A stretch of 64,000 bases of DNA from Streptomyces sp. T12 (GTDB lineage: Bacteria > Actinomycetota > Actinomycetes > Streptomycetales > Streptomycetaceae): the NCBI RefSeq assembly GCF_028736035.1, contig NZ_CP117866.1:1426001-1490000 (forward strand). Reading direction: 5' to 3'. The notes beneath the pieces were generated by a model. The model saw only the letters and a program-made list of their open reading frames with translations. It did not search any database and had not been told where the DNA came from. Shown here piece after piece: positions 53,070 through 59,787 of the stretch; positions within the stretch are counted from its first letter, which is position 1; each line of letters opens with the position of its first letter. The position numbers were made by a program, and so were the translations under genes.

Positions 53070-53418
53070 TCGTCACGCGTCCTTTCGTGGGTGCGTCACG
53101 CTGGCTTTTTAGCCCGTCACGCGAAAAAGAAGCTGGTCGAGGTGGGGTCGGAGCGGAGCGGCTTGAACTAAGCCGACCCCCCCCATTCCGAAACCCGCCG
53201 CACCCCCTAGCCTTAAGGGATGCCTTTGACCTCGCGAACGAATCAAATCTCTTTTTTCTTTAATTGTTTTTCAATTTGATAATTTTGAATTTGATTGTTG
53301 ATTTAACATTGAAGAACGTGCGAAGAGGCATACGTGAGTGGGTGGATGGAGGGGAGGGGGAGGGGGACCCCACCACCCCCCTGCCCGCCCCCGAGAGGCA
53401 GCCGGGGCTGGACGCCCT
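53070..53418. other. 349-nt gene-free region with an AT-rich island
   Basis: Most of 53238-53318 is A/T, extraordinary in this GC-rich genome. AATTTGAT occurs at 53273-53280 and 53288-53295 (15 bp apart), with the inverse AATCAAAT at 53241-53248. A C8 run lies at about 53173-53181 and G-rich runs after 53345. It may be a replication unwinding region, a phage packaging site or a promoter for the gene at 53069. Confidence 0.6.
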
Positions 53419-53988
53419 TCAGCCGTTGTCGCACGCCTCTGGCCAGCTCGCCCGGTCCCGGGCGATACGCCTCGCCTGTTCCGAGTGACGCACGGCCTGA
53501 CCGGCTTTCACCCGGGCCTTCCTCAGCAACCGCTCCGCCTCGTCCAACTCCTCCCGTCGCTGGGTGAGTTCGCCTCGAAGCCGATCAAGGCGGGGGTGCG
53601 GTTTCGGTCGCCGCCCACTGTAAGCGGCCGCATACTGCGCCTCGGCGTCTTCATTGACAGCGGCCCGCACGGAGAGTTCGGCATCGGCCCACGCCTTCGA
53701 CTTGGCCTCGTACTCCTCTTCCGCCTCGGCCTCCACCTTCTGAGCCTCGGCGATACGGGGCGCCCACTCATCGATGACCTCTTGCTCGGCCTTGATAATG
53801 GGATCCGGCGTCCGGGGTCGCGTGCGGATTTTCCACAGGGCGCCACCGTTGACACAGTAGGACCCCGAGGTTACTTCGCGGCATCCGTATTCGCTGGTCG
53901 CGCCGTTGCAGTAGCCGCAGACAGCAGGGGTGCCGGCGTTGGCAACTGCCGCCGATTTCGAGGTTGTTCGACGTGAAGCCATCGTCAC
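53419..53988 (-). CDS. Coiled-coil protein with Cys cluster
   Basis: 189 aa. An N-terminal cysteine cluster (VCGYCNGATSEYGC, then SYCVNGG) resembles a zinc ribbon; a long charged coiled coil (about 70-185) follows. GTG 53988 overlaps the stop of the preceding gene (GTGA, 53985-53988). It belongs to the operon of the prohead protease. Scaffold-like coiled coils are common near prohead proteases in phages, but no capsid gene is present here; the role is unknown. Confidence 0.7.
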   Translation of the reverse strand: MTMASRRTTSKSAAVANAGTPAVCGYCNGATSEYGCREVTSGSYCVNGGALWKIRTRPRTPDPIIKAEQEVIDEWAPRIAEAQKVEAEAEEEYEAKSKAWADAELSVRAAVNEDAEAQYAAAYSGRRPKPHPRLDRLRGELTQRREELDEAERLLRKARVKAGQAVRHSEQARRIARDRASWPEACDNG

Positions 53989-54215
53989 TCCCCCTCGGCG
54001 CGGGCGATTCGCTTCGCACGCTCGACGGCGTCCAGGATGTAGGTCGTTTCCGGAATGTCACGGCGCAGAAGTACGCCACGGATCAGGGCTCGGGCGTTGG
54101 AGTCCTCCAGCTCCCCGAGGTCCTCGGACAAGTACAGCGCCTCGCGCAGGGCCTGTTGGGCGAGTTCCGTATTCGACGGACTCCGCCGCCTGTTTTCCTT
54201 GGCCTCGTCGGTCAT
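53985..54215 (-). CDS. Small helical protein after the prohead protease
   Basis: 76 aa, acidic and helical (NTELAQQALREALYLSEDLGEL, ETTYILDAVERAKRIARAEG). The start overlaps the protease stop by ATGA (54212-54215) and its own stop overlaps the coiled-coil gene by GTGA, so three genes are translationally coupled. No family recognised. Confidence 0.65.
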   Translation of the reverse strand: MTDEAKENRRRSPSNTELAQQALREALYLSEDLGELEDSNARALIRGVLLRRDIPETTYILDAVERAKRIARAEGE

Positions 54216-55207
54216 GCTTCGTACCCCATCCTTCGTAGTTTTTGGGCGTTTTCGTAGAGCCGAACGTCTTCCTCTGACTCGTCGGGGAAGGCCAAGTGGC
54301 GCATCTCATGGGAAACCACATTCCAGCAGTCATCCAGCGTAAGGCTGGAGTTCAACTCGATGACGCGGGGTGCCGCCTTCGGAAGGCATCGGCCGAGGAG
54401 CGGAACCTCCGACCAAAAGTCGACGAACTCGCCCTTCACCGCTGCCCCGGCGTCATCTTCCGCCGAAAACCACTTGATTCGGATCTGATCGCGGTCGAGC
54501 CCCAACTCGGGGGCGTAAACCCCGACAGCTGCACGAGCGGCGTCGCGGACCGTCTCCGGCACGATCGATTCCCGGTCGTAGCTGTAACCGACTCCCACCG
54601 CCTTTATGTAGTTGCCATACAGACGTTCCACTTCAGTGCGAAGTGCCTCGCGGCGGCACTCGTCGTCCAGTCGTGCCTTCGACTCCGCGAGGATGTCGCG
54701 GTAAAGGTTGTCCCGGATTCGCAGCAGATCGGCGCGAGTGGCATCCGCGCTCTTGATGGCCAGCGTCCTCGTATTATCGTTCGCGCCGCGTAGAACGGGA
54801 CTGACCTCAAAAAGCCGCACCTTCTTAATGAACCTGACGCGCTGGCCGTTGAACGTTCCGCGTTCGCTTTCGATCACGTCGAAGCCCCACGACCAACGAG
54901 CCAAAGGGCCGAGCTGCTTCAGCGCCTCGTGCGTATCCCGCCCACCCGTAGTGTCGAAGAACTTCGCGGTGAACGTCGCCCGTCGGCCGTCGACGCTAAC
55001 AACGCCCTTTCCGACGGGAAGTTGGTCTTCCCAGCTCTTATGGTTAAAAGCTGACATCGGCACTTCAATGCCGTGCGGGATAGCCTCCGGCAGCACGACG
55101 TCGAGGTCACTGTCAATTTCATTGAAAATACTGAACGCCGCTACTACTTCACCCTTGCCGGTTGATTTAATCTCGACGGCAGCTGGCTCGTATGTCTTCC
55201 GCTGCAT
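54212..55207 (-). CDS. HK97-type prohead protease with C-terminal HExxH domain
   Basis: 331 aa. Residues about 1-155 match the S78 prohead protease fold: catalytic H56 in FNHKSW, S106 in ARWSWGFDV and E134 in LFEVSPVLRGAN. Residues about 190-331 form a second domain with HEMRH (300-304), a zinc-protease-like HExxH motif, after ELNSSLTLDDCW. Phage S78 enzymes cleave scaffold and capsid proteins, but no capsid or portal gene lies here. ATG 55207 has GGAGGAGG upstream. It might act on the capsid of a helper phage (inference). The C-terminal domain could be a distinct metallopeptidase or a degenerate zinc site. Confidence 0.82.
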   Translation of the reverse strand: MQRKTYEPAAVEIKSTGKGEVVAAFSIFNEIDSDLDVVLPEAIPHGIEVPMSAFNHKSWEDQLPVGKGVVSVDGRRATFTAKFFDTTGGRDTHEALKQLGPLARWSWGFDVIESERGTFNGQRVRFIKKVRLFEVSPVLRGANDNTRTLAIKSADATRADLLRIRDNLYRDILAESKARLDDECRREALRTEVERLYGNYIKAVGVGYSYDRESIVPETVRDAARAAVGVYAPELGLDRDQIRIKWFSAEDDAGAAVKGEFVDFWSEVPLLGRCLPKAAPRVIELNSSLTLDDCWNVVSHEMRHLAFPDESEEDVRLYENAQKLRRMGYEA

Positions 55208-55212
55208 GTCCG

Positions 55213-55602
55213 TTAGTCCTCCTCCCTCTTCCTTTTCTTCTCCTCCATGACCAGCAGTCCCGAAAGCTGCCACTTTCCCTTAACCTTGCGCCCGCCGAGT
55301 TTGCCCTCCGCGATACGGCGAATATAGGAGTCCGAGACACCCAGGATCCGGGCAGCGTCGGCCGCCACACACACATCGTCTCCGTTTTCCCCCTCCGGAA
55401 CTTCCGATGTTCCGTTCGGCTCCGATTTCCCTTGTGAACACGAGGGGCATCGAGTTCCGTCCAGTTCGCCGATGACTTCGAGCGCCTGTGCCTTCTCATA
55501 TTCGCGAATGAATCCCTCGCCCCTGGTGAGGCCGACCACGAGCACGCGGCGGATAGCAGCCGCCCTGGGCGTCCCGGGAGTCAGTTGAGGGCCCATCACC
55601 AT
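55213..55602 (-). CDS. Excisionase-type helix-turn-helix protein
   Basis: 129 aa. The C-terminal third (VCVAADAARILGVSDSYIRR, GRKVKGKWQLSGLLV) is a MerR/excisionase-like HTH. The N-terminal region has a CPSC motif and is otherwise unassigned. AGGAGG lies 6 nt before ATG 55602. The stop is 5 nt before the prohead protease start. It may be the recombination directionality factor for the serine recombinase or a regulator of the protease operon. Confidence 0.75.
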   Translation of the reverse strand: MVMGPQLTPGTPRAAAIRRVLVVGLTRGEGFIREYEKAQALEVIGELDGTRCPSCSQGKSEPNGTSEVPEGENGDDVCVAADAARILGVSDSYIRRIAEGKLGGRKVKGKWQLSGLLVMEEKKRKREED

Positions 55603-55775
55603 GACTGCCTCCTATTCGTCCCGCACGCGGGCGCACAGCGGCGCGATGGCATCATTGCGACGACCAGTAGTCGGCCGGTGACCGCACGGTCGCGCACGGC
55701 GGCACAAAAACGGTCCATGGGGTCTTGGACGACCAGGGCGTGCCTTCCGCCGCAATGGATAGGTACGGGGATCAT
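55596..55775 (-). CDS. Small 59-aa protein upstream of the HTH gene
   Basis: An open frame from ATG 55775 encodes 59 residues (MIPVPIHCGGRHALVV at the start). AAGGAAAG lies 7 nt upstream, and its stop overlaps the HTH gene's ATG by 7 nt, consistent with coupling. Codon use resembles coding DNA in the element. No family recognised. It borders the GGTGAC repeat array. Confidence 0.45.
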   Translation of the reverse strand: MIPVPIHCGGRHALVVQDPMDRFCAAVRDRAVTGRLLVVAMMPSRRCAPACGTNRRQSW

Positions 55776-55822
55776 TGATCTTTCCTTTCGGGATCGGTGT
55801 CGTGATCATTCGCCCAGTACTC

Positions 55823-56037
55823 GTCACCTTCTGGCCGTCACCCGGCACGGTCACCTCCCTCTGTCTTTCCAAGACAGAGAGCGGGAGGGTGACGCCGAAG
55901 TGCGTCGGGGGTGACTTGTCGCGGGTGACCAAAGGTGACATCGCAGGTCAGGGAGGTGACAGGAGAAGGTGACTAAAGGTGACGGTCACCTTCGAGGGAG
56001 GGTGACATCCAGGGCGACTTGATCATGGAATGTCACC
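55823..56037. repeat. GGTGAC/GTCACC repeat array, probable replication origin
   Basis: Thirteen copies lie in 215 bp: GGTGAC at 55888, 55910, 55924, 55934, 55955, 55968, 55978 and 56001; GTCACC at 55823, 55837, 55850, 55985 and 56032. Several spacings are 10, 13-14 or 21-22 bp. A perfect hairpin CTCTGTCTT-TCC-AAGACAGAG (55859-55879) sits between two oppositely oriented copies, forming a 44-bp inverted structure (55850-55893). The array abuts the helicase 3' end, whose C-terminal winged helix could bind it, as in iteron origins of satellites and plasmids. Confidence 0.7.
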
Positions 56038-57462
56038 TCCTGGTCGTAGTCGTCCATCCGGTGCTGCGCGATCACCGCACGGCCCGTCGCCGTCACTGAG
56101 TAGCGGCTTCCGGCACGTTGGACGACGCCCTTCTTGACCAGTGACGCCAGGGCTTTGCCGACCTTGTTCCGGTCCTTGGACGGCATCCCAAGCTCCGTCC
56201 GCAGTTCAGCGGCCGTCGCACCTACGTCCTCGAAGTCGCTCAGCGCACGCAGGTAAGGGAGTTGGCTGCCTGTCACCACAGGCAGTGCCGCCGCCGCACC
56301 GCCGCCGCCGACCCTGAGCGCTATCGAAGCGCCGCACGCCACGACATCGAACGCGACGGGAGCCATCTCCTCCGCGTCCTTCTGGGCGGTGTTCTTGATC
56401 GTCACCGTGCCAGCCGTCCGGTTGCGCTTCACCGCGAACTCGGTGTCGACCGCCCCGAGTACCGCCGACGAGCCCCGGCCGCGCTCGTCATCGCCGACAG
56501 GCGTGTGGTGGACGAGCCAACACGAGGCGCCGGTCCGTTCCTGGAGGAGCCCCAGCCGGCCGATGATCACGCCCATCTCGGCCGCGTCGTTCTCCTTGAC
56601 GCCGACGGTGCAACGGGCCTGTGTGTCGAAGACGACGAGGCCGTAGCCGCCCCGCTGGACGTACAGCCGCAACAGGCGGAGCTGAGGGTCGTCGCCGAGC
56701 TGCACGGGCCGGGGATAGAAGTCCACGCCCGTCATCGGACAGCCGTGCAGTTCCTCCCACGCCCGTACCCGCTGCCTCGTGCCGGACGCGCCCTCGGCCA
56801 CCACGTACAGCACCCTGGCCTGAGTCACCGCGTGACCGTGCCACTGACAGCCGGTCCCCACCGACGCGGCCATGTCGAGGGTGACGAAGCTCTTCAGTGA
56901 CTTCGGGGGGGCCGTTGGTCCGGATGAGCTTGCCCTTGGGGAGAACCCCCTCGATCAACCACTCGGGCTCTGCCAGCTCGTCCAAGCGCTCGCTGGTGTA
57001 GGTGTCGGCGGCCATGATGGCGAGCGCCTGTTCGTCGGCATCACTCGTCTCGTCGGACTCTGCGGCGCGTCGCCTCTCGGCAAGGTACTCAGACCTGGCC
57101 GTCTCGCGGATGCGAAGAATCTGCTTCTCATCCTGGACCAGGTGGCGGTGACGCCGGTCCGGGTCCTTGCGGAAGATCTCGACCAGCTCGTCGAACATCA
57201 CTCGCTGATGGGCGGGGACCAGCGTGCTCAGTCCCACCCGGTCGAACCGGTCGTCTGCCCGGAGGTAGGCCCCTGCAAGTGCCTCGATCGACGCCGTCGG
57301 CAAGGAGTTCGGCGCACGGTTATCGACAAGGTCGCCGGTAGACGTCGGCCGACGGAACGGCGACCGGGCCGCTTCAGTGGACGGTTGTACACTGGCCGTG
57401 TTCCGGTTGTTGTCGGGGCCGCCTTTGTTGCCGGAGGCGGCCCCGTCGCTGCTATGCGGCAT
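55986..57462 (-). pseudogene. RepA-like AAA ATPase/replicative helicase, frameshifted
   Basis: From ATG 57462 the first frame runs through WLIEGVLPKGKLIRTNGPP, then loses homology at a G7 run (56905-56911). Removing one base there joins it to the second frame as NGPPKSLKSFVTLDMAA, a Walker-A-like loop. The second frame continues with VLYVVAEGASG, YGLVVFDTQAR (Walker-B-like), SCWLVHHTPVGDDERGRGSSAVLGAVD and a C-terminal winged helix (about the last 95 residues) to 55986. It would be about 490 aa, a hexameric RepA/DnaB-type ATPase. The break may be a true mutation, a sequencing error or a slippery site. Confidence 0.75.
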
Positions 57463-57679
57463 CGCGACCACCGCCAAGGAGCGCACGGAGCCGTGCGAGC
57501 TGATCGGAGGTGGGAAGCGGTGCGGTGGAGACGAACTCCTGGATGTGCCGGGCGAGAACGGCGGCCTTCAGCTCACGGCGGGTCTTCTCAGCGGCCTCGT
57601 CGTTGCCGCGACGGACGTAACCACCGAGCTGGCGCTTGAGTGTCTGGGGGGTGGGTGCAGACGTGGGAAAGGGCACCAC
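57452..57679 (-). CDS. Small hypothetical protein before the ATPase gene
   Basis: 75 aa, basic and helical (TLKRQLGGYVRRGNDEAAEKTRRELKAAVLARHI). GGAGG lies about 7 nt before GTG 57679. Its stop overlaps the ATPase start by 11 nt, so it is in the same operon. Possibly DNA-binding; no family recognised. Confidence 0.6.
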   Translation of the reverse strand: MVPFPTSAPTPQTLKRQLGGYVRRGNDEAAEKTRRELKAAVLARHIQEFVSTAPLPTSDQLARLRALLGGGRDAA

Positions 57680-57785
57680 GACATACCTCCGATGAACGGA
57701 GTTGTCGCAAGTGCCCCCTTGCGCTGATGTGTCCGGGGAGGCGTACCACCCGGACGGGCTTGACCTCGAAGCTTAGGTTACAAGC

Positions 57786-58121
57786 TCACGCTGTGTACAG
57801 CACGAGCGTCTGGGCACGCCCCGACTGCCGCGCCATTCGAAGCTTCGCCTTCAACGCTGGCCCGTCGACGGGCAGGCCACCGTGTTCAGGGCAGTCCAGG
57901 GAACGGGGCACCACTCCGGGGAACCTACGGTCGCGAGCCGCCGAGTAGGTGACGATCTCGCCAACCGTGTCCTCCTCGACCGTCGCGATGCGCTTGCTGC
58001 ACTGCCCGCAGCGAATGCGGACCAGCGGCTTGCCCCGAGGGAGGCCACGTGCGCCGGTGATCCCGCGCAATTGGCGCTGACGCTCGACGGCTGCCCGGTA
58101 CACGGCCCAGAGACGGGTCAT
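57786..58121 (-). CDS. Zinc-ribbon-like hypothetical protein
   Basis: 111 aa. IRCGQCSKRIATVEEDTVGEIVTY and LDCPEHGGLPVDG place Cys/His pairs as in a zinc ribbon. ATG 58121 is used (MTRLWAVYRAAVERQ). It lies between the recombinase and the replication genes on the minus strand. It could bind DNA; no specific function. Confidence 0.65.
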   Translation of the reverse strand: MTRLWAVYRAAVERQRQLRGITGARGLPRGKPLVRIRCGQCSKRIATVEEDTVGEIVTYSAARDRRFPGVVPRSLDCPEHGGLPVDGPALKAKLRMARQSGRAQTLVLYTA

Positions 58122-58183
58122 GCCGCCACCTCCCATTCAATCCGCGCCCGACAGCCAGGCGGCCAGTTGAGCCGACAGGGTGA

Positions 58184-59632
58184 TCATGCTCCCCTGATCC
58201 AAACCAGTCGTTCCGCCACGTCCGGCGTGTGCCCCGCGCTGGACGTACGCGTTACCCGCACCTCACCCAGCAGCCCGGGCGACAGGACGATCCTCGCGAC
58301 CTCACGACGGGCCGATACGGGCGCGTCCAGCCACCAGTCCACGACGTTGTCGGCGGCCAGCGCATCGGCCATGACGGGGGAGATCGTCAACCTGCGCTCC
58401 TCGTCCTCCAGGCTGGAGATCTTCGCCTCCAGTGCCGAGACGCCCCGCGCCAGCACGCGCGCGTGCGCGGCGCTCTCGGGAACCTGCGCCTCCATCTCGG
58501 TCAAGGCGGCACGCGTCTCGGCGAGATCGGCCCGCACCTTCGCAACCCGCTCGTCGCCGTCGGGAGCGGCCAGTTCGGCATGGATCTCCGGCCTGGCCAG
58601 GTATCCGAGAATCCTCGGGATCACCAGCGCGTCCACGTCAGCCTTGCAGACGAACACGTGGCTCTTGCGGCAGATGTAGCTCTCCCGTCCCGACGTGAGG
58701 TGGGCTCGGGTGACGGTCAGCGGGCCGGAGCACACGTTGCACTTGAGCGTCATCGACAGTTCGTACTTGGCGGCACCATTGCGGGCGGTCCTGCGGGACG
58801 GGTCGCACAGGATGCGCTGCACCGCCCAGAAACGCTCGGGCGGCACGATCGCCTCCCACGTGCCGGGCGTCGAGCTGGTCTGGCCAGTCTCCGGGTCGGT
58901 GTGGACACGGATACCGGCGTAGGCGGCCCTGATGGCCATGTTCCTCAGATGGTGGCGGGTGAACGGCCTGCCTGTGTTGAGGTTGACCCAGCCACGCTCA
59001 GTGAAGGTGCGGGCGACCCCGGTGAGGGTGTGACCGGCCTCCAGCAGCCGGAACAGCTCCTTCGGCACGAACGACCGCTCCGTGTCTTCGGCCCAGGTCT
59101 GAAGGGCGCGGGTCTCCGGGTCGTACACCGGCTTCAGCCCGTACGGGGCGAGACCGTGGGGACGCCCCTTGGCTGCCTGGTTGGCGGTGGTGTGCCGGAT
59201 ACGGACGGAGGTCTTGTCGGACTCGTATGCGGAGTCCACGGCGTCTTCCAGCAGCGTGCGCCGGTCGCGGTGGTTCCTCGGATCGTAGGTGCGGTGATGG
59301 GAGGTGACGTGTATCAGGACGCGGCGCTTCTCGCAGCTCTTGATCAAGGCGTCCCACTCACCAACGTCGCGGGAGCCACGGGAGGACTCCCACAAGATCA
59401 AGACCTGGGCTGCGAAGCGGCCGGTGCGGAGGTCCGATACCAACCGGGTGAAATCGTCGCGTTCCCGAGTCTTGTAGCGGCTGGCGGAGCGGTCGGCGTC
59501 TTCATAGGACTCGCCCAGCTCCCAGCCGTTCACGGAGGCGGCCTGGGCATTGTCCTGGGCCTGCTCCTCGATGCTGCTACCGCCCTGATCCTTGCTCAGG
59601 CGGCGGTATTCTCGCGCCCGTATGGTGCTCAT
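58184..59632 (-). CDS. Large serine recombinase (integrase)
   Basis: 482 aa. The N-terminal resolvase domain has the nucleophile S13 in YRRLSKD, then ILWESSRGSRDVGEWDALI (about 80-98). A recombinase domain (about 175-290) is followed by a zinc ribbon with CNVC and CRKSH (about 310-345) and a coiled-coil segment (about 375-420). This is the phiC31-type layout. It performs site-specific integration and excision. ATG 59632 lies 27 nt from the attR core, as usual for serine integrases; TTG 59650 is an alternative start. Confidence 0.92.
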   Translation of the reverse strand: MSTIRAREYRRLSKDQGGSSIEEQAQDNAQAASVNGWELGESYEDADRSASRYKTRERDDFTRLVSDLRTGRFAAQVLILWESSRGSRDVGEWDALIKSCEKRRVLIHVTSHHRTYDPRNHRDRRTLLEDAVDSAYESDKTSVRIRHTTANQAAKGRPHGLAPYGLKPVYDPETRALQTWAEDTERSFVPKELFRLLEAGHTLTGVARTFTERGWVNLNTGRPFTRHHLRNMAIRAAYAGIRVHTDPETGQTSSTPGTWEAIVPPERFWAVQRILCDPSRRTARNGAAKYELSMTLKCNVCSGPLTVTRAHLTSGRESYICRKSHVFVCKADVDALVIPRILGYLARPEIHAELAAPDGDERVAKVRADLAETRAALTEMEAQVPESAAHARVLARGVSALEAKISSLEDEERRLTISPVMADALAADNVVDWWLDAPVSARREVARIVLSPGLLGEVRVTRTSSAGHTPDVAERLVWIRGA

Positions 59633-59658
59633 ATGTCCAGTTAACACCAAGGGTACGC

Positions 59659-59670
59659 CGTCCGGGGACG
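59659..59670. other. attR core of the integrated element
   Basis: CGTCCGGGGACG, identical to the left core. To its right the reading frame of the SGNH hydrolase resumes in the same register (TCC GGG GAC), giving SGDGLPPKRP and the native stop at 59721-59723. Confidence 0.82.
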
Positions 59671-59723
59671 GGCTGCCGCCGAAGCGGCCGGAACTGCTGC
59701 CGTACGAGGGCCCGGCGGCGTAG
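59670..59723 (+). pseudogene. Displaced 3' end of the SGNH hydrolase gene
   Basis: Seventeen codons (GLPPKRPELLPYEGPAA) and TAG continue the frame of the SGNH gene broken at 47991. A hairpin terminator follows at once. Excision of the element would restore a 260-aa gene. The fragment has no start and is not expressed as a protein now. Confidence 0.8.
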
Positions 59724-59739
59724 GGACGCGGAACGCGAC

Positions 59740-59772
59740 GCGCCCGGTGCTCCCTGGCGGGGCACCGGGCGC
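59740..59772. terminator. Bidirectional hairpin terminator
   Basis: GCGCCCGGTGC (59740-59750) pairs perfectly with GCACCGGGCGC (59762-59772), loop 11 nt. It lies between the native SGNH 3' end and the converging surface-protein gene and could serve both. Confidence 0.75.
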
Positions 59773-59787
59773 TGTCACAGGTGTGCG

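Larger units (their letters stand above)
47980..59670. mobile_element. Integrated element, about 11.7 kb, satellite- or prophage-like
   Basis: Bounded by identical 12-bp cores (47980-47991 and 59659-59670) inside an SGNH hydrolase gene. A large serine recombinase begins 27 nt from the right core. Contents, right to left: recombinase, zinc-ribbon-like protein, small protein, frameshifted RepA-like ATPase, GGTGAC repeat array, small ORF, HTH protein, prohead protease, two small proteins, AT-rich island, small phage-like protein, TM protein, XRE/DUF6879 module and six small genes. Capsid, portal, tail, large terminase and conjugation genes are absent. Part of the element is clearly less GC-rich than the host. 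Phage satellite is the favoured reading; degraded prophage is the alternative. Confidence 0.88.

Noticed and set aside
55612..55941. 109-codon Arg/Pro-rich minus frame across the GGTGAC array
   Set aside because: Composition is shadow-like, and the 59-aa frame at 55596-55775 has a proper ribosome-binding site and overlap with the next gene.
47980..59670. Element as an AICE (actinomycete integrative conjugative element)
   Set aside because: No tyrosine integrase, RepSA or prim-pol, no FtsK-like Tra translocase and no tRNA att site. A serine recombinase and a prohead protease point to phage-related origin.
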